Below, piece by piece: positions 1-7,985 of a DNA stretch of 64,000 nucleotides (positions are counted from its first letter, which is position 1; the number at the start of each line of letters is the position of its first letter). The notes under the pieces are model-generated. The model ran no database searches. It saw only the letters and a list, made by a program, of their open reading frames with translations, and was not told where the DNA came from. The position numbers and the translations under genes are program-made. Origin of the DNA: JACVRW01 sp963771715 (lineage in GTDB: Bacteria > Actinomycetota > Thermoleophilia > Solirubrobacterales > Thermoleophilaceae); the NCBI GenBank assembly GCA_963771715.1, contig CAVYUQ010000011.1, forward strand, positions 62,001-126,000, given 5' to 3'.

Positions 1-110
1 ACTCCGACACCCTCGCCGGAACCTACCGCCGGCTCTGCCGCGCCGGTTTCGCGGAGGCCTACCAGAGCCGCAACTGGCAGCGCCCGGCGCTGCACCCGGC
101 GCGGATCTAG
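1..110 (+). CDS. C-terminal end of an unidentified protein (5' partial)
   Basis: An open frame (codons from position 3) runs in from the left edge and stops at TAG 108-110, giving about 35 residues that end in ALHPARI. The piece is rich in Arg, Tyr and Trp and shows no domain I can name. A strong hairpin follows 12 bases after the stop, consistent with this being the true end of a gene. Function unknown; it could be an accidental open frame, though the terminator right behind it argues for a real gene end. Confidence 0.5.
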   Translation, partial: SDTLAGTYRRLCRAGFAEAYQSRNWQRPALHPARI

Positions 111-121
111 AGGCTGGCGCA

Positions 122-150
122 GAAGAACCGGGGCAATGCCCCGGTTCTTC
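122..150. terminator. Perfect 13-bp hairpin, probable bidirectional terminator
   Basis: GAAGAACCGGGGC (122-134) pairs perfectly with GCCCCGGTTCTTC (138-150) around a 3-base AAT loop. It lies between two convergent reading frames (stops at 110 on plus and 171 on minus). There is no T-tract on either side, which is common for hairpin terminators in high-GC actinobacteria. Confidence 0.7.
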
Positions 151-170
151 CAAAGGCGCAGCACCATGGA

Positions 171-773
171 TTAGAGCGAGTATGTGTTTGCTTTCGGCGA
201 CTCGATCGCAAGGCTTCCGCTCATCGTGACGGTTTCTTTATCCACTGCACCGCCGTTTGTTTGGATGTCGGCTTGGAGAACACCGCTCACCTGGAAGCTC
301 GAGATTGTGTTTGGTTGGTTCGGCGTGAGGGTGAGCGTCCCCGCTGTTGTCACAACGTGTTTGACGAGGCAGAAGATCCCGCCTGTCAGTTGATATGTGA
401 TGTCAGACGTTGTCAGCGAGATCGTCGTGGCCGATGCTGTATGAATGGTCCAGTTCGGTGCAAGCGGCGTCAGGTTGTGCATTTGACACGGCGAAAGGCC
501 TCCAAGCCCTTTGCAGTTGGTTGTATCGCTGGTCGGATGCGGGACAAACGTTTCAACCAGCCCTGTGGTGCCGGGGCTCAGCTTGACGCGCATTGTCACT
601 TGGCATTCGACCCCGCCAAGGCTTCCTTGATTTCTGAGATTGCCTGTTAGACCAATGACGGTATCCGTTTGAATATCCGTCGCGTGGTGCTTCCAGTTCG
701 CCGAGCTCGCCGCCGGCAGCACCAACGCTGCCAAACCGGCGGCGATCACCAGCGCGATCGTCTTCTTCCACAT
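171..773 (-). CDS. Secreted protein of unknown function
   Basis: 200 residues. The N-terminus (MWKK followed by a hydrophobic Ala/Leu/Val stretch to about residue 24, ending SSA) is a typical Sec signal peptide, so the protein is probably exported. The mature part is Thr/Ser-rich, predicted beta, with four to five Cys residues that could form disulfides. A GGAGG Shine-Dalgarno lies a few bases before the ATG. It resembles in style, not recognisably in sequence, the other small secreted protein at 4569-5177. No known domain is recognised; a surface or matrix protein is a guess. Confidence 0.65.
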   Translation of the reverse strand: MWKKTIALVIAAGLAALVLPAASSANWKHHATDIQTDTVIGLTGNLRNQGSLGGVECQVTMRVKLSPGTTGLVETFVPHPTSDTTNCKGLGGLSPCQMHNLTPLAPNWTIHTASATTISLTTSDITYQLTGGIFCLVKHVVTTAGTLTLTPNQPNTISSFQVSGVLQADIQTNGGAVDKETVTMSGSLAIESPKANTYSL

Positions 774-902
774 CTATCTGTCCTCCTGGGCGCCGGCCGC
801 TTCCGGCGACCGGCATCGTTAGTGCCTGTCTTAGCCCAGGAACGCGGGAACGTCAGGGTTTTCAGTTGTGCGCGCGCGCAAAAGCGCGGGCGCGAAACCG
901 CG

Positions 903-3470
903 CTAACCCCGTTTCGCCTGCTTGCCCTTCTTGCCCTTCCCCTTCGCGCAGCTGTTCCCCACCACCGGCCGGAAGTCCCGCTCCCGGCCGTTCTGGGCGT
1001 CGAGCTTCACGGTGGCGTGCTGGGTGCTTTTGCAGAGGTTGCGGGAGTTGACGAGCAGGCTCTTGTTGCCGCCGCGCAGCTTCAGGGTGAACTTGGTCAC
1101 TGGGGCGTCGGGGACGAGGTCGAAGGTGTTGCGGATGCCGCCGTTCTTGGAGTCGATCCTTCCTGCCAGCTCGATCTCGATCGGCTGGTGGGCGGGGCCC
1201 TTGAGGGCGATCACCATGTCGGGGAGGGGGTTGGAGGAGGCGCGCAGGTAGACGGTGCCCTCGAGGGGATAGTCGACCAGGGGGCTGGTCGCGGTGGCTT
1301 TGCCGTAGATCGAGCCTTTGGGGCACTGGTCTGCGGCGAACTGCACGCGGGTGCAGATCGTCTGGATGTGCTCCTGGGCCAGGAAGATCGAATGGGGCAG
1401 GGCGACCGAGGCGCGTTTGATGTTGGCGTCTCCGGGCCTCGCGGTGAGGGTGGCGGAGAGCTGCTGGTAGGCGCCGCGTTTGGTTTTGCCTTTCAGCTTC
1501 AGCTTCAAGTTGGGCTTGAAGCCCAACTTGTCGCAGCCGCCGACCTGGAAGCGGTCAGAGACCGTCGCGGTCGATCCTTTCTCGCCGGTCACCGTGGCGG
1601 TCGCCGCAAGCGGTTCGCAGTTGGTCGGGGCGAGGGTGAAGTTGGGGCGGTCGACGTTGACGCGGACGTCCCTGATGTCGAGCAGGATGCCCTCGAGGAC
1701 AGTCGGGATCGGGTCGGAGACCGCGCTGACCTGGGCGGTGGCGGGGTTGATGTTGAGGGCCGCCCTGACCACCACGTTGCCGAGGTCGAAGGGACCGGTG
1801 ACCGCGGGGGTGGCGATCGCCAGGGAGAGCGGGGCGCCTTTGTAGGGGCCTGCTAGGTAGACCTTGCCGGTGTCGAGGAAGAGGGGGTCGGGGCCCGCTC
1901 CTGCTCCGGCGATCACCGTTCCCACCTGGGAGGCGGCGGGACAGGCGGGGCTGGTGATCTGGGCCGCTCCGGTGTTGGGGCCGGTGGGGATCGAGGCGAG
2001 GGCTGCCTCGGGGCAGTAGGGGACGCCTTTGAGGTAGGCGGTGAGGCCCGGGGGCATGGTGGTGGTGATGGCGCGGAAGCGCTGGGTGCCGTCTTCGCGG
2101 GAGAGCCGCAGGCGGAACGGGCTGGTCGCACCGGCCTGCTGGCTGTCCAGACCTGCCGAGAGCTTCGGCTCCAGCGCCCCGCTCGGGCAGCCGGTCCCGT
2201 TCGGGCCCTGGTCGATGTTGAAGCTGGAGGCGAGCTCGACCGTCTCCGCGTCGCTCGGGTGGGCGGGGTCGGCGGCGGTCCAGGGGGTCATCTGGGTGTG
2301 GACGGTGTGGGGACCGCAGCTCGGCGGGTTGATCAATGCCGCCCTGGGGCCGCCGGGGAAGTGCAGGCGGACGCTGGAGAGCGGGGCCTGGGGGTTGTTA
2401 TCGAAGGAGACGGTGAGCTGGCCCGTCACGGGGTCCGGGGACACTTTGCCCGCCAGCTTGATCAGGATGCCTTTCTCGGGCGAGTCGATCACCAGGTAGA
2501 GGGCGAGCAGCGATCCGAAGGGGTTGGAGCCCTGCTTGGCGAGGTAGACGGTGCCGTTGAAGGTACCCGGGAGGATCGGGGTGTCTGCTTCCAGGGTGCC
2601 GAGCTTGGAGGAGTCCGGGCAGGTGACCGGGTCGTCGTTGGGTACTCCTGAGGGCGACATCCCGAGCTGCTCCAGGGTGCAGGCGCCCTGGCCCTGGGCC
2701 GAGGCGGGGTTTACCGCCATCCCCTCGGGCAGGGTGACCGTGGTGCCCTCGAGCTGGGCCTGGGCGATGCCGTTCGGGTCTTCGAGGCCCGCGGTCGGGA
2801 AGGTCAGCTCGACGTCCATCCCGGTCGGCGAGTCGGCCTGGGTGGAGGTGGGTTTGAAGGAGATCGAGGGTTCGAATTTCACGTCCTCGCAGTTCGTGAG
2901 CGGGTCCGCCATCGTGAACGTTTTCTCGGCGATCACGCCCGGTTCCTCCCAGCTGTTGGCGAGGATCCGGGTGGTCGGCGGTTGGGCCTCGCAGCGGGTC
3001 GGGTTGGTGAGGAAGGGGATCTCAAACGCTCCCGCGTCGTCGGGTTTGTGGCAGCCTTCGACCCCGCCACCGCTGAGTATTGCTCCGTAGCCACAGAGAG
3101 TGACCACGCTCTCAAAGATTTCCGGTGCCATCGGCAATGGCTGGGTGACCAGGTCGATCGCGTAGCCGTCCTCGGGCCGCAGCTCGGGCGTGAGCGTGAA
3201 CAGGAAGTCGGCGATCTCGAAAGCGAACTGGGCGGGGGCCCTGCTTCGGGCTCGATCGCGTAAATCGCCGTGGGTGCAGGGTTTGCCAGAGCCGTGCTCG
3301 ATACAAAGATTTCCCCCACCGCGCTCGTCGGCGAACAGTCGTCGAGATCTCCCGTGCCTATGTCGCAAAGCTGCGGCACCGCCCGGGGATTGCCGATGAA
3401 CCCCGGCGGCGTCTCGGTCCCGAGCATGGCTGTAGAGGACATCGGCTTCCTGGCCATAGACTTGAAGGCC
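903..3470 (-). pseudogene. Large secreted repeat-type protein, 5'-truncated and frameshifted
   Basis: About 850 residues of a large exported protein family that I know from Solirubrobacterales: recurring segments of the type CPxxSxxGTV, GTVYLAxxxxNPFGSLLALY and LPPGLTAYLKGVPYCPE, with a basic KGKGKKGKQAKRG tail. Two lesions are visible. Homology continues upstream of about 3240 in another frame (GFIGNPRAVPQLC through IYAIEPEAGPP), so one base is missing at the G5 run 3234-3238. The expected signal peptide and first part of the protein are absent: the homologous region ends at about 3440, against the start codon of divergent yebC (3471). The frameshift alone could be a sequencing error; the missing N-terminus could not. 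Role unknown, presumably cell surface. Confidence 0.65.
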
Positions 3471-4223
3471 ATGGCTGGGCATTCCAAGTGGGCATCGATC
3501 AAGCACAAGAAGAAGGCGGTGGACGCGAAGCGCGGGGCGCTGTTCACCAAGCTCACGCGTGCCATCACCGTTGCCGCGCGTGAGGGCGGGGGAGATCCCG
3601 ACGGAAATCCCGCTCTGGCGCTCGCGATCCAGAAGGCGCGCGACGCCTCGATGCCCAAGGACAACATCGAGCGCGCGGTGGCCAAGGGCACCGGCGCGGA
3701 CTCGGACGCCGACGCCTACGAGGCCGTCCTCTACGAGGGCTACGGGCCCGGTGGCGTGGCGATCCTGGTCGAGGCGCTCACCGACAACCGCAACCGCACC
3801 GGCTCGGAGGTGCGGCACACCTTCACCAAGCACGGCGGCAACCTCGGAGAGCCCGGCTCGGTGGCGTGGACCTTCGAGAAGAAGGGCGAGATCGTCGTGG
3901 ACGGCTCGCGCTACTCCGAGGACGACCTGCTGGCCGCGATCGACGCCGGCGCCGAGGACATGGCGCTCGACGGCGACGTCTGGGAGATCGTGACCGGCCC
4001 GGGCGAGCTCACCGCCGTGCGCAGCGCGCTCGAGGGGGCCGGCGTGGAGATCGACTCGGCCGAGCTGGTCCAGCGCCCCACGACGCGGACCCCCGTCGAG
4101 GAGGACCGGGTCGGCACGCTGATGCGGCTGATCGACGCCCTGGAGGAGAACGACGACGTGCAGGGCGTGCACGCCAACTTCGACGTGGACGCCGAGGTAC
4201 TCGAGCGCGTAGCGGCGGCTTGA
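3471..4223 (+). CDS. yebC: YebC/PmpR family protein
   Basis: 250 residues beginning MAGHSKWASIKHKKK, the family signature, and carrying the conserved GYGPGGVAILVEALTDN and GSVAWTFEKKG segments. YebC-family proteins are cytoplasmic; some bind DNA as regulators and recent work links the family to ribosomes stalled on polyproline. The start is fixed by the conserved N-terminus; a longer frame upstream is only the antisense of the truncated pseudogene. It precedes ruvC, the usual yebC-ruvCAB order, but here a DoxX-like gene and a minus-strand gene intervene. Confidence 0.95.
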   Translation: MAGHSKWASIKHKKKAVDAKRGALFTKLTRAITVAAREGGGDPDGNPALALAIQKARDASMPKDNIERAVAKGTGADSDADAYEAVLYEGYGPGGVAILVEALTDNRNRTGSEVRHTFTKHGGNLGEPGSVAWTFEKKGEIVVDGSRYSEDDLLAAIDAGAEDMALDGDVWEIVTGPGELTAVRSALEGAGVEIDSAELVQRPTTRTPVEEDRVGTLMRLIDALEENDDVQGVHANFDVDAEVLERVAAA

Positions 4224-4564
4224 GATTCGCCGCCGCCACGTTCTGGGTGCTTGCCGGGACGATGCACTTCGTGATCCCGCGCCAGTACCAGGCGATCGTG
4301 CCGCTGTCGCTGGCCCGCTGGAAGAAGGAGGTCGTGGTGGCCAGCGGCATCGCCGAGATCGCCGGCGGTGTGGCGGTGCTGCCGGAGCGGACCCGGCGCG
4401 GGGCGCGCTGGTGGCTCCTGGCGACGCTGGTCGCGGTCTACCCGGCGAACATCCAGATGGCGCTGCACCCTGAGCGGTTCCCGAAGATCCCGGCAGCCGC
4501 GCTCTGGACGCGGCTGCCGGTTCAGGGACTCTTCGCGTTGCTTACCTGGCGCGGAACCCGCTAG
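4220..4564 (+). CDS. DoxX-like small membrane protein
   Basis: 114 residues from a TTG start that overlaps the yebC stop (TTGA at 4220-4223), implying translational coupling. An ATG at 4262 is an alternative but would cut the first membrane helix. The sequence has three to four hydrophobic segments and the pattern AGTMHFVIPRQYQAIVP, ASGIAEIAGGVAVL and VAVYPANIQMALHPE typical of DoxX-like (DUF4267/COG4270-type) inner-membrane proteins. Biochemical role is unknown; the family is loosely tied to redox functions. Confidence 0.8.
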   Translation: MRFAAATFWVLAGTMHFVIPRQYQAIVPLSLARWKKEVVVASGIAEIAGGVAVLPERTRRGARWWLLATLVAVYPANIQMALHPERFPKIPAAALWTRLPVQGLFALLTWRGTR

Positions 4565-4568
4565 CGCG

Positions 4569-5177
4569 CTACTGCTTGCCGAGCCCGACCACGCCCTCGA
4601 TCCCGGCGGCGGTCACGCCGGTCTGGCAATCGGTCGGCGTCGCCTCGAAGGCGAGCAGGCCGAACGGGGTGTAGCCGGCGAAGCGCGTCGTCGTGACGGT
4701 GAGCGGCACGTCCAGCGGGTCCACCGGCTGGAGCGTGGTGCTGTCGATCACGCTGCCCTGGAGCGCCACGGCCGCCGCCGCGCCGCTGGTGGTGTACTGG
4801 ATCAGCGTGCGGGTGCCGTCCGCCCATGTGATCAGCGACAGGCCCTGCGTCGTGCTGCTGCCGCAGCTCCCGGTACCCGTGGAGTTGGGCATCACGTAGG
4901 CCTTGCCGGTGGCCGGGTCGGTGTAGGTGCCGCCCGCCTGGACGCGGCCGCTGGCCGGACTGCCCGCCTCGGTGGAGCGGCAGCCGGTCAGGTCGCCGCT
5001 GAACGAGTAGGTGAACGGCTGCGACGTGGTGCTGAGGCCCGGCGAGAACGAGGCCGTGCCCTTGAGCTGGCACTCGCCGCCGGTCGCGGCTGGTGCCGCC
5101 GGTGCGAACGTGAGCGCCGCCACCACGATGGCGGCGACGAAGAGGGCCGAGAGGCCCCCACGATTTCTTCTGGTCAT
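4569..5177 (-). CDS. Secreted protein of unknown function
   Basis: 202 residues with a clear signal peptide (MTRRNRGG, a hydrophobic Ala/Val/Leu core, cleavage near APAAPA|A). The mature chain is Thr/Ser/Gly-rich with about five Cys, including GGECQLKG, GDLTGCRS and TDCQTG, suggesting disulfide-stabilised beta structure. It converges on the DoxX-like gene with a 4-base gap and is divergent from ruvC across 159 bases. No known domain recognised. Confidence 0.7.
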   Translation of the reverse strand: MTRRNRGGLSALFVAAIVVAALTFAPAAPAATGGECQLKGTASFSPGLSTTSQPFTYSFSGDLTGCRSTEAGSPASGRVQAGGTYTDPATGKAYVMPNSTGTGSCGSSTTQGLSLITWADGTRTLIQYTTSGAAAAVALQGSVIDSTTLQPVDPLDVPLTVTTTRFAGYTPFGLLAFEATPTDCQTGVTAAGIEGVVGLGKQ

Positions 5178-5336
5178 GAGCTCCCCCTGCGGGATCGGCG
5201 CACGAGGGCCCCTGCCGTGAGACCTACCGCCCCCTGCCGTGGGGTGGCTCAGCGCGCGATCGGGGCCCTACCCGGTTCGTGTGAAACGAAACAAGGGGGG
5301 AGGCGTCCGCCGCCGCACGCAGAATCCCATTCATAG

Positions 5337-5825
5337 GTGGTCATCCTCGGCATCGACCCGGGCACCGCGCACACCGGCTACGGCGTGGTGCTCTCGCATG
5401 GGACCCGGCTGGCGGCGCTCGACGGCGGCGTCATAGAGACGCGCGCGGGCGTGCCGCTGGAGCGGCGTCTGGCGGACATCCACGCGCGCGTATGCGACCT
5501 GATCCGCGAGCACGAGCCTGCGGCGCTGGCCGTGGAGGACCTCTACTTCGGCCGCAACGTCCACAGCGCCTTCGCCGTCGGGCAGGCCCGCGGAGTGGTG
5601 CTGCTATCGGCCGGCATGGCCGGCATCCCATGCTTCTCGTACACGCCTCAGGCGGTGAAGCAGGCCGTCTGCGGCAGCGGCTCGGCCGCGAAGGAACAGG
5701 TGCAGCGCATGGTCGGCACGCTGCTCGCCCTGCCGGAGCCGCCGCACCCGGACCACGCTGCCGACGCCCTGGCCGTGGCCATCTGCCACGCGCACGGGGC
5801 GCCCCTCAAGGCGGCGCTGGCATGA
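5337..5825 (+). CDS. ruvC: Crossover junction endodeoxyribonuclease RuvC
   Basis: 162 residues from a GTG start. RuvC cleaves Holliday junctions symmetrically with RuvAB. The acidic active site is visible: D7 in GIDPGT, E67 in VEDLYFG, and the C-terminal HAADALA motif where H140 and D143 stand for the Asp pair of the E. coli enzyme; a His at this place is also found in Thermus RuvC. The GTG start lies directly before the first beta strand. It heads ruvC-ruvA-ruvB and overlaps a tiny Arg-rich frame at its stop. Confidence 0.96.
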   Translation: MVILGIDPGTAHTGYGVVLSHGTRLAALDGGVIETRAGVPLERRLADIHARVCDLIREHEPAALAVEDLYFGRNVHSAFAVGQARGVVLLSAGMAGIPCFSYTPQAVKQAVCGSGSAAKEQVQRMVGTLLALPEPPHPDHAADALAVAICHAHGAPLKAALA

Positions 5826-5893
5826 CCTGGCGCCGCCGGCTCAGGAGGCGCCGCCTTCCGCTGCCCCTGCGTCGCCGGAGGGTGTTCGCGTGA
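5822..5893 (+). CDS. Possible 23-residue Arg-rich peptide linking ruvC and ruvA
   Basis: An ATG at 5822 overlaps the ruvC stop (ATGA) and the frame ends in TGA at 5891-5893, overlapping the ruvA start (GTGA at 5890). The peptide starts MTWRRRLRRRR and ends RRRRVFA, about half Arg. It contains the ruvA Shine-Dalgarno GGAGGG at 5877-5882. The stop/start geometry matches the coupled overlaps elsewhere in the window, so it may carry ribosomes from ruvC to ruvA. It may equally be a translated spacer without its own function. Confidence 0.35.
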   Translation: MTWRRRLRRRRLPLPLRRRRVFA

Positions 5894-6468
5894 TCGCATC
5901 CGTACGCGGCGAGGTGCTTTCGCGCCTGCCGGGAGACGTCGTGATCGAGGCGGCCGGTGTGGGCTACCGCCTCTCCGTCTCCTCCGAAACGCTGAGCTCG
6001 GTTCCGAGCCCAGGAAAGCAGGCCACGCTCCTGACCCACCTGGTCATGCGCGACGACGGCATGCACCTCTACGGCTTCTCGTCCGAGGCGGAACGCGAGC
6101 TGTTCCTGATGCTGATCGGAGTGCAGAGCGTGGGACCCAAGGTCGCGCTCGCCGTCCTGTCCGGCGGCGCCCCGCGCGAGCTCCTGAACGCGATCGCCTC
6201 AGGCGACACCGCCCGCTTCCAGGCCGTGCCCGGCATCGGCAAGCGCACCGCGGAGCGCATCATCGTCGAGTTGCGCGAGAAGGTGGCGGGCAAGGCCACC
6301 GACGACATCATTGTCCGCCGCACGGCCTCCGACGACCCGCGCACGCTCGCGCGCGAAGGCCTGCTCGGCCTCGGCTTCACCCCGCTCGAGGCCGACAAGC
6401 TGCTCGACCAGGCCGGCGGCGAGACCCCCGAGGACCTGATCGCCGGCGCGCTGAGGGCGGCCCGATGA
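5890..6468 (+). CDS. ruvA: Holliday junction branch migration protein RuvA
   Basis: 192 residues, GTG start with GGAGGG seven bases upstream. RuvA tetramers hold the four-way junction and load RuvB. The N-terminal OB-fold (to about residue 65), the helix-hairpin-helix motifs around GVQSVGPKVALAVLSG and VPGIGKRTAERIIVELR, and the C-terminal RuvB-contacting domain (EGLLGLGFTPLEADKLL) are all present. The stop overlaps the ruvB start as ATGA, the standard arrangement. Confidence 0.96.
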   Translation: MIASVRGEVLSRLPGDVVIEAAGVGYRLSVSSETLSSVPSPGKQATLLTHLVMRDDGMHLYGFSSEAERELFLMLIGVQSVGPKVALAVLSGGAPRELLNAIASGDTARFQAVPGIGKRTAERIIVELREKVAGKATDDIIVRRTASDDPRTLAREGLLGLGFTPLEADKLLDQAGGETPEDLIAGALRAAR

Positions 6469-7505
6469 GCGGCATCCGGACTCCCGGGGTGGAGCGCATC
6501 CAGGACCCGGCGCCGTTCCCGGCCGAGGACGAGCTCGACCTCTCGCTGCGGCCGAAGCGGCTCGAGGACTTCGTCGGCCAGGAGCGCGTGAAGGAGCAGC
6601 TCGCGATCTTCATCGAGGCCGCGAAGGCGCGCGGCGAGGCGCTCGACCACGTGCTGCTGGCGGGGCCGCCCGGGCTCGGCAAGACCTCGCTCGCGCAGAT
6701 CGTGGCCAACGAGCTCGGCGCCGGCTTCGTGCCCACCGCCGGCCCGGCGCTCGAGCGCAAGGGCGATGTGGCGAGCTACCTCACCGCCCTCGAGCCACGC
6801 AGCGTCTTCTTCGTCGACGAGATCCACCGCCTCCCGCGCGCGCTCGAGGAGACCTTCTATCCCGCGATGGAGGACCGCAAGCTGCCGATCACGGTCGGCC
6901 AGGGCGCGGGCGCCGCGGTCGTGTCGCTCGACCTGCCCGCGTTCACGCTGATCGGCGCCACCACCCGCACCGGGCTGCTCACCACGCCGCTGCGCGACCG
7001 CTTCGGGGTGACCCACCGGCTCGAGCTCTACGAGCCCGCCGAGCTCGCCCGGATCGTGCTGCGCTCCGCCGGCATCCTCGACGTGGAGATCGACGGCGAC
7101 GGCGCCGAGGCGATCGCGCGTCGCTCGCGCGGCACCCCGCGGGTGGCCAACCGTCTGCTCAAGCGCGTGCGCGACTTCGCCGAGGTGCGCGGGAGCGGCG
7201 AGATCGACGAGAGCGTCGCCAGCGAGGCCCTCGACCTGCTGGAGGTGGACGCCGCCGGCCTCGACCGCCTCGACAGGGAGATCCTGCGCGCCATCTGCGA
7301 GAAGTTCGGCGGCGGGCCCGTGGGACTCAGCACGCTGGCCGTTGCGGTGGGCGAGGAGTCCGACACGATCGAGGACGTCTACGAGCCATATCTGCTCCAG
7401 CAGGGGTTCCTGATGCGGACGCCGCGAGGGCGTGTGGCGACCGACTCCGCGTTCGCCCATCTCAGGCTCGAGCCACCCCGCGGGGGCTCACAGCGCCTCT
7501 TCTAA
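6465..7505 (+). CDS. ruvB: Holliday junction branch migration helicase RuvB
   Basis: 346-residue AAA+ motor that drives branch migration with RuvA. Visible motifs: Walker A GPPGLGKTS, Walker B FFVDEIHR, sensor 1 GATTRTG, arginine finger region PLRDRFG, and the C-terminal winged-helix domain (FGGGPVGLSTLAVAVGE). The chain begins in the family-typical way with RPKRLEDFVGQ after a short leader. It is translationally coupled to ruvA through ATGA. Full length, no anomalies. Confidence 0.97.
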   Translation: MSGIRTPGVERIQDPAPFPAEDELDLSLRPKRLEDFVGQERVKEQLAIFIEAAKARGEALDHVLLAGPPGLGKTSLAQIVANELGAGFVPTAGPALERKGDVASYLTALEPRSVFFVDEIHRLPRALEETFYPAMEDRKLPITVGQGAGAAVVSLDLPAFTLIGATTRTGLLTTPLRDRFGVTHRLELYEPAELARIVLRSAGILDVEIDGDGAEAIARRSRGTPRVANRLLKRVRDFAEVRGSGEIDESVASEALDLLEVDAAGLDRLDREILRAICEKFGGGPVGLSTLAVAVGEESDTIEDVYEPYLLQQGFLMRTPRGRVATDSAFAHLRLEPPRGGSQRLF

Positions 7506-7526
7506 CCTGCCTTTTAGGCAAGCCCC

Positions 7527-7532
7527 TACCCT
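7527..7532 (+). promoter_or_regulatory. Candidate -10 box for the PAS/zinc-ribbon gene
   Basis: TACCCT lies nine bases before the ATG at 7542, with no Shine-Dalgarno in between, as expected for a leaderless or very short-leader transcript. No convincing -35 element. Inferred from pattern only. Confidence 0.4.
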
Positions 7533-7541
7533 TGATCTCTC

Positions 7542-7985
7542 ATGCCGATCTTCATCTGCCCGAACTGCGGCAACCGCAGCGAATCCTCGGAGCGCACCGC
7601 CGGGTTCCAGACCCGCGCGAAGGCATGCAAGCGCTGCGGATTCGGCTTCCTGTTCGAGCTGCTGGACGACTACTACCCGGCCCCGAACGCCGCCTTCTTC
7701 ATCCTGGACCAGGAGGCCCGGCTGATCGGCACGGGGCGCGGCGCCCGCGAGCTCACCGGGCTCGGTGACCTCGACGTGATCGGCCGCCCGGTCAAGGAAG
7801 TGCTCCACCTCGAGTTCGACGAGGGCGGCGACCACATCGCCACGGCGCTCGAGTGGGGGGTGCGGGTGCTCGACAAGCCGGTCGTCGTGCACGCCGAGGG
7901 CGACCGCCCCGAACACGCGAAGGCTGACATCTTTCCCGCGTATGACGACGACGGCGGCCTGCTGCTGGTGCTGACGCCGCGATGA
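7542..7985 (+). CDS. Zinc-ribbon plus PAS-like sensor protein
   Basis: 147 residues. Residues 1-35 hold a four-Cys zinc ribbon (CPNC at the N-terminus and CKRC about 25 residues on). Residues 40-147 look like a PAS domain (AAFFILDQEARLIGTGRGA, then DVIGRPVKEVL). No output domain follows, so it is a stand-alone sensor or adaptor in the cytoplasm. It sits between ruvB and secDF and overlaps the latter as ATGA. Ligand and partner are unknown. Confidence 0.75.
   Translation: MPIFICPNCGNRSESSERTAGFQTRAKACKRCGFGFLFELLDDYYPAPNAAFFILDQEARLIGTGRGARELTGLGDLDVIGRPVKEVLHLEFDEGGDHIATALEWGVRVLDKPVVVHAEGDRPEHAKADIFPAYDDDGGLLLVLTPR

Noticed and set aside
871..890. GCGCG-AAAA-CGCGC type hairpin after the pseudogene
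   Set aside because: Only five pairs of alternating GC in very GC-rich sequence; not distinguishable from chance.
3471..4172. N-terminal extension of the 903-3470 secreted-protein frame
   Set aside because: The residues are the antisense of yebC and bear no similarity to the family; the real 5' part is missing.
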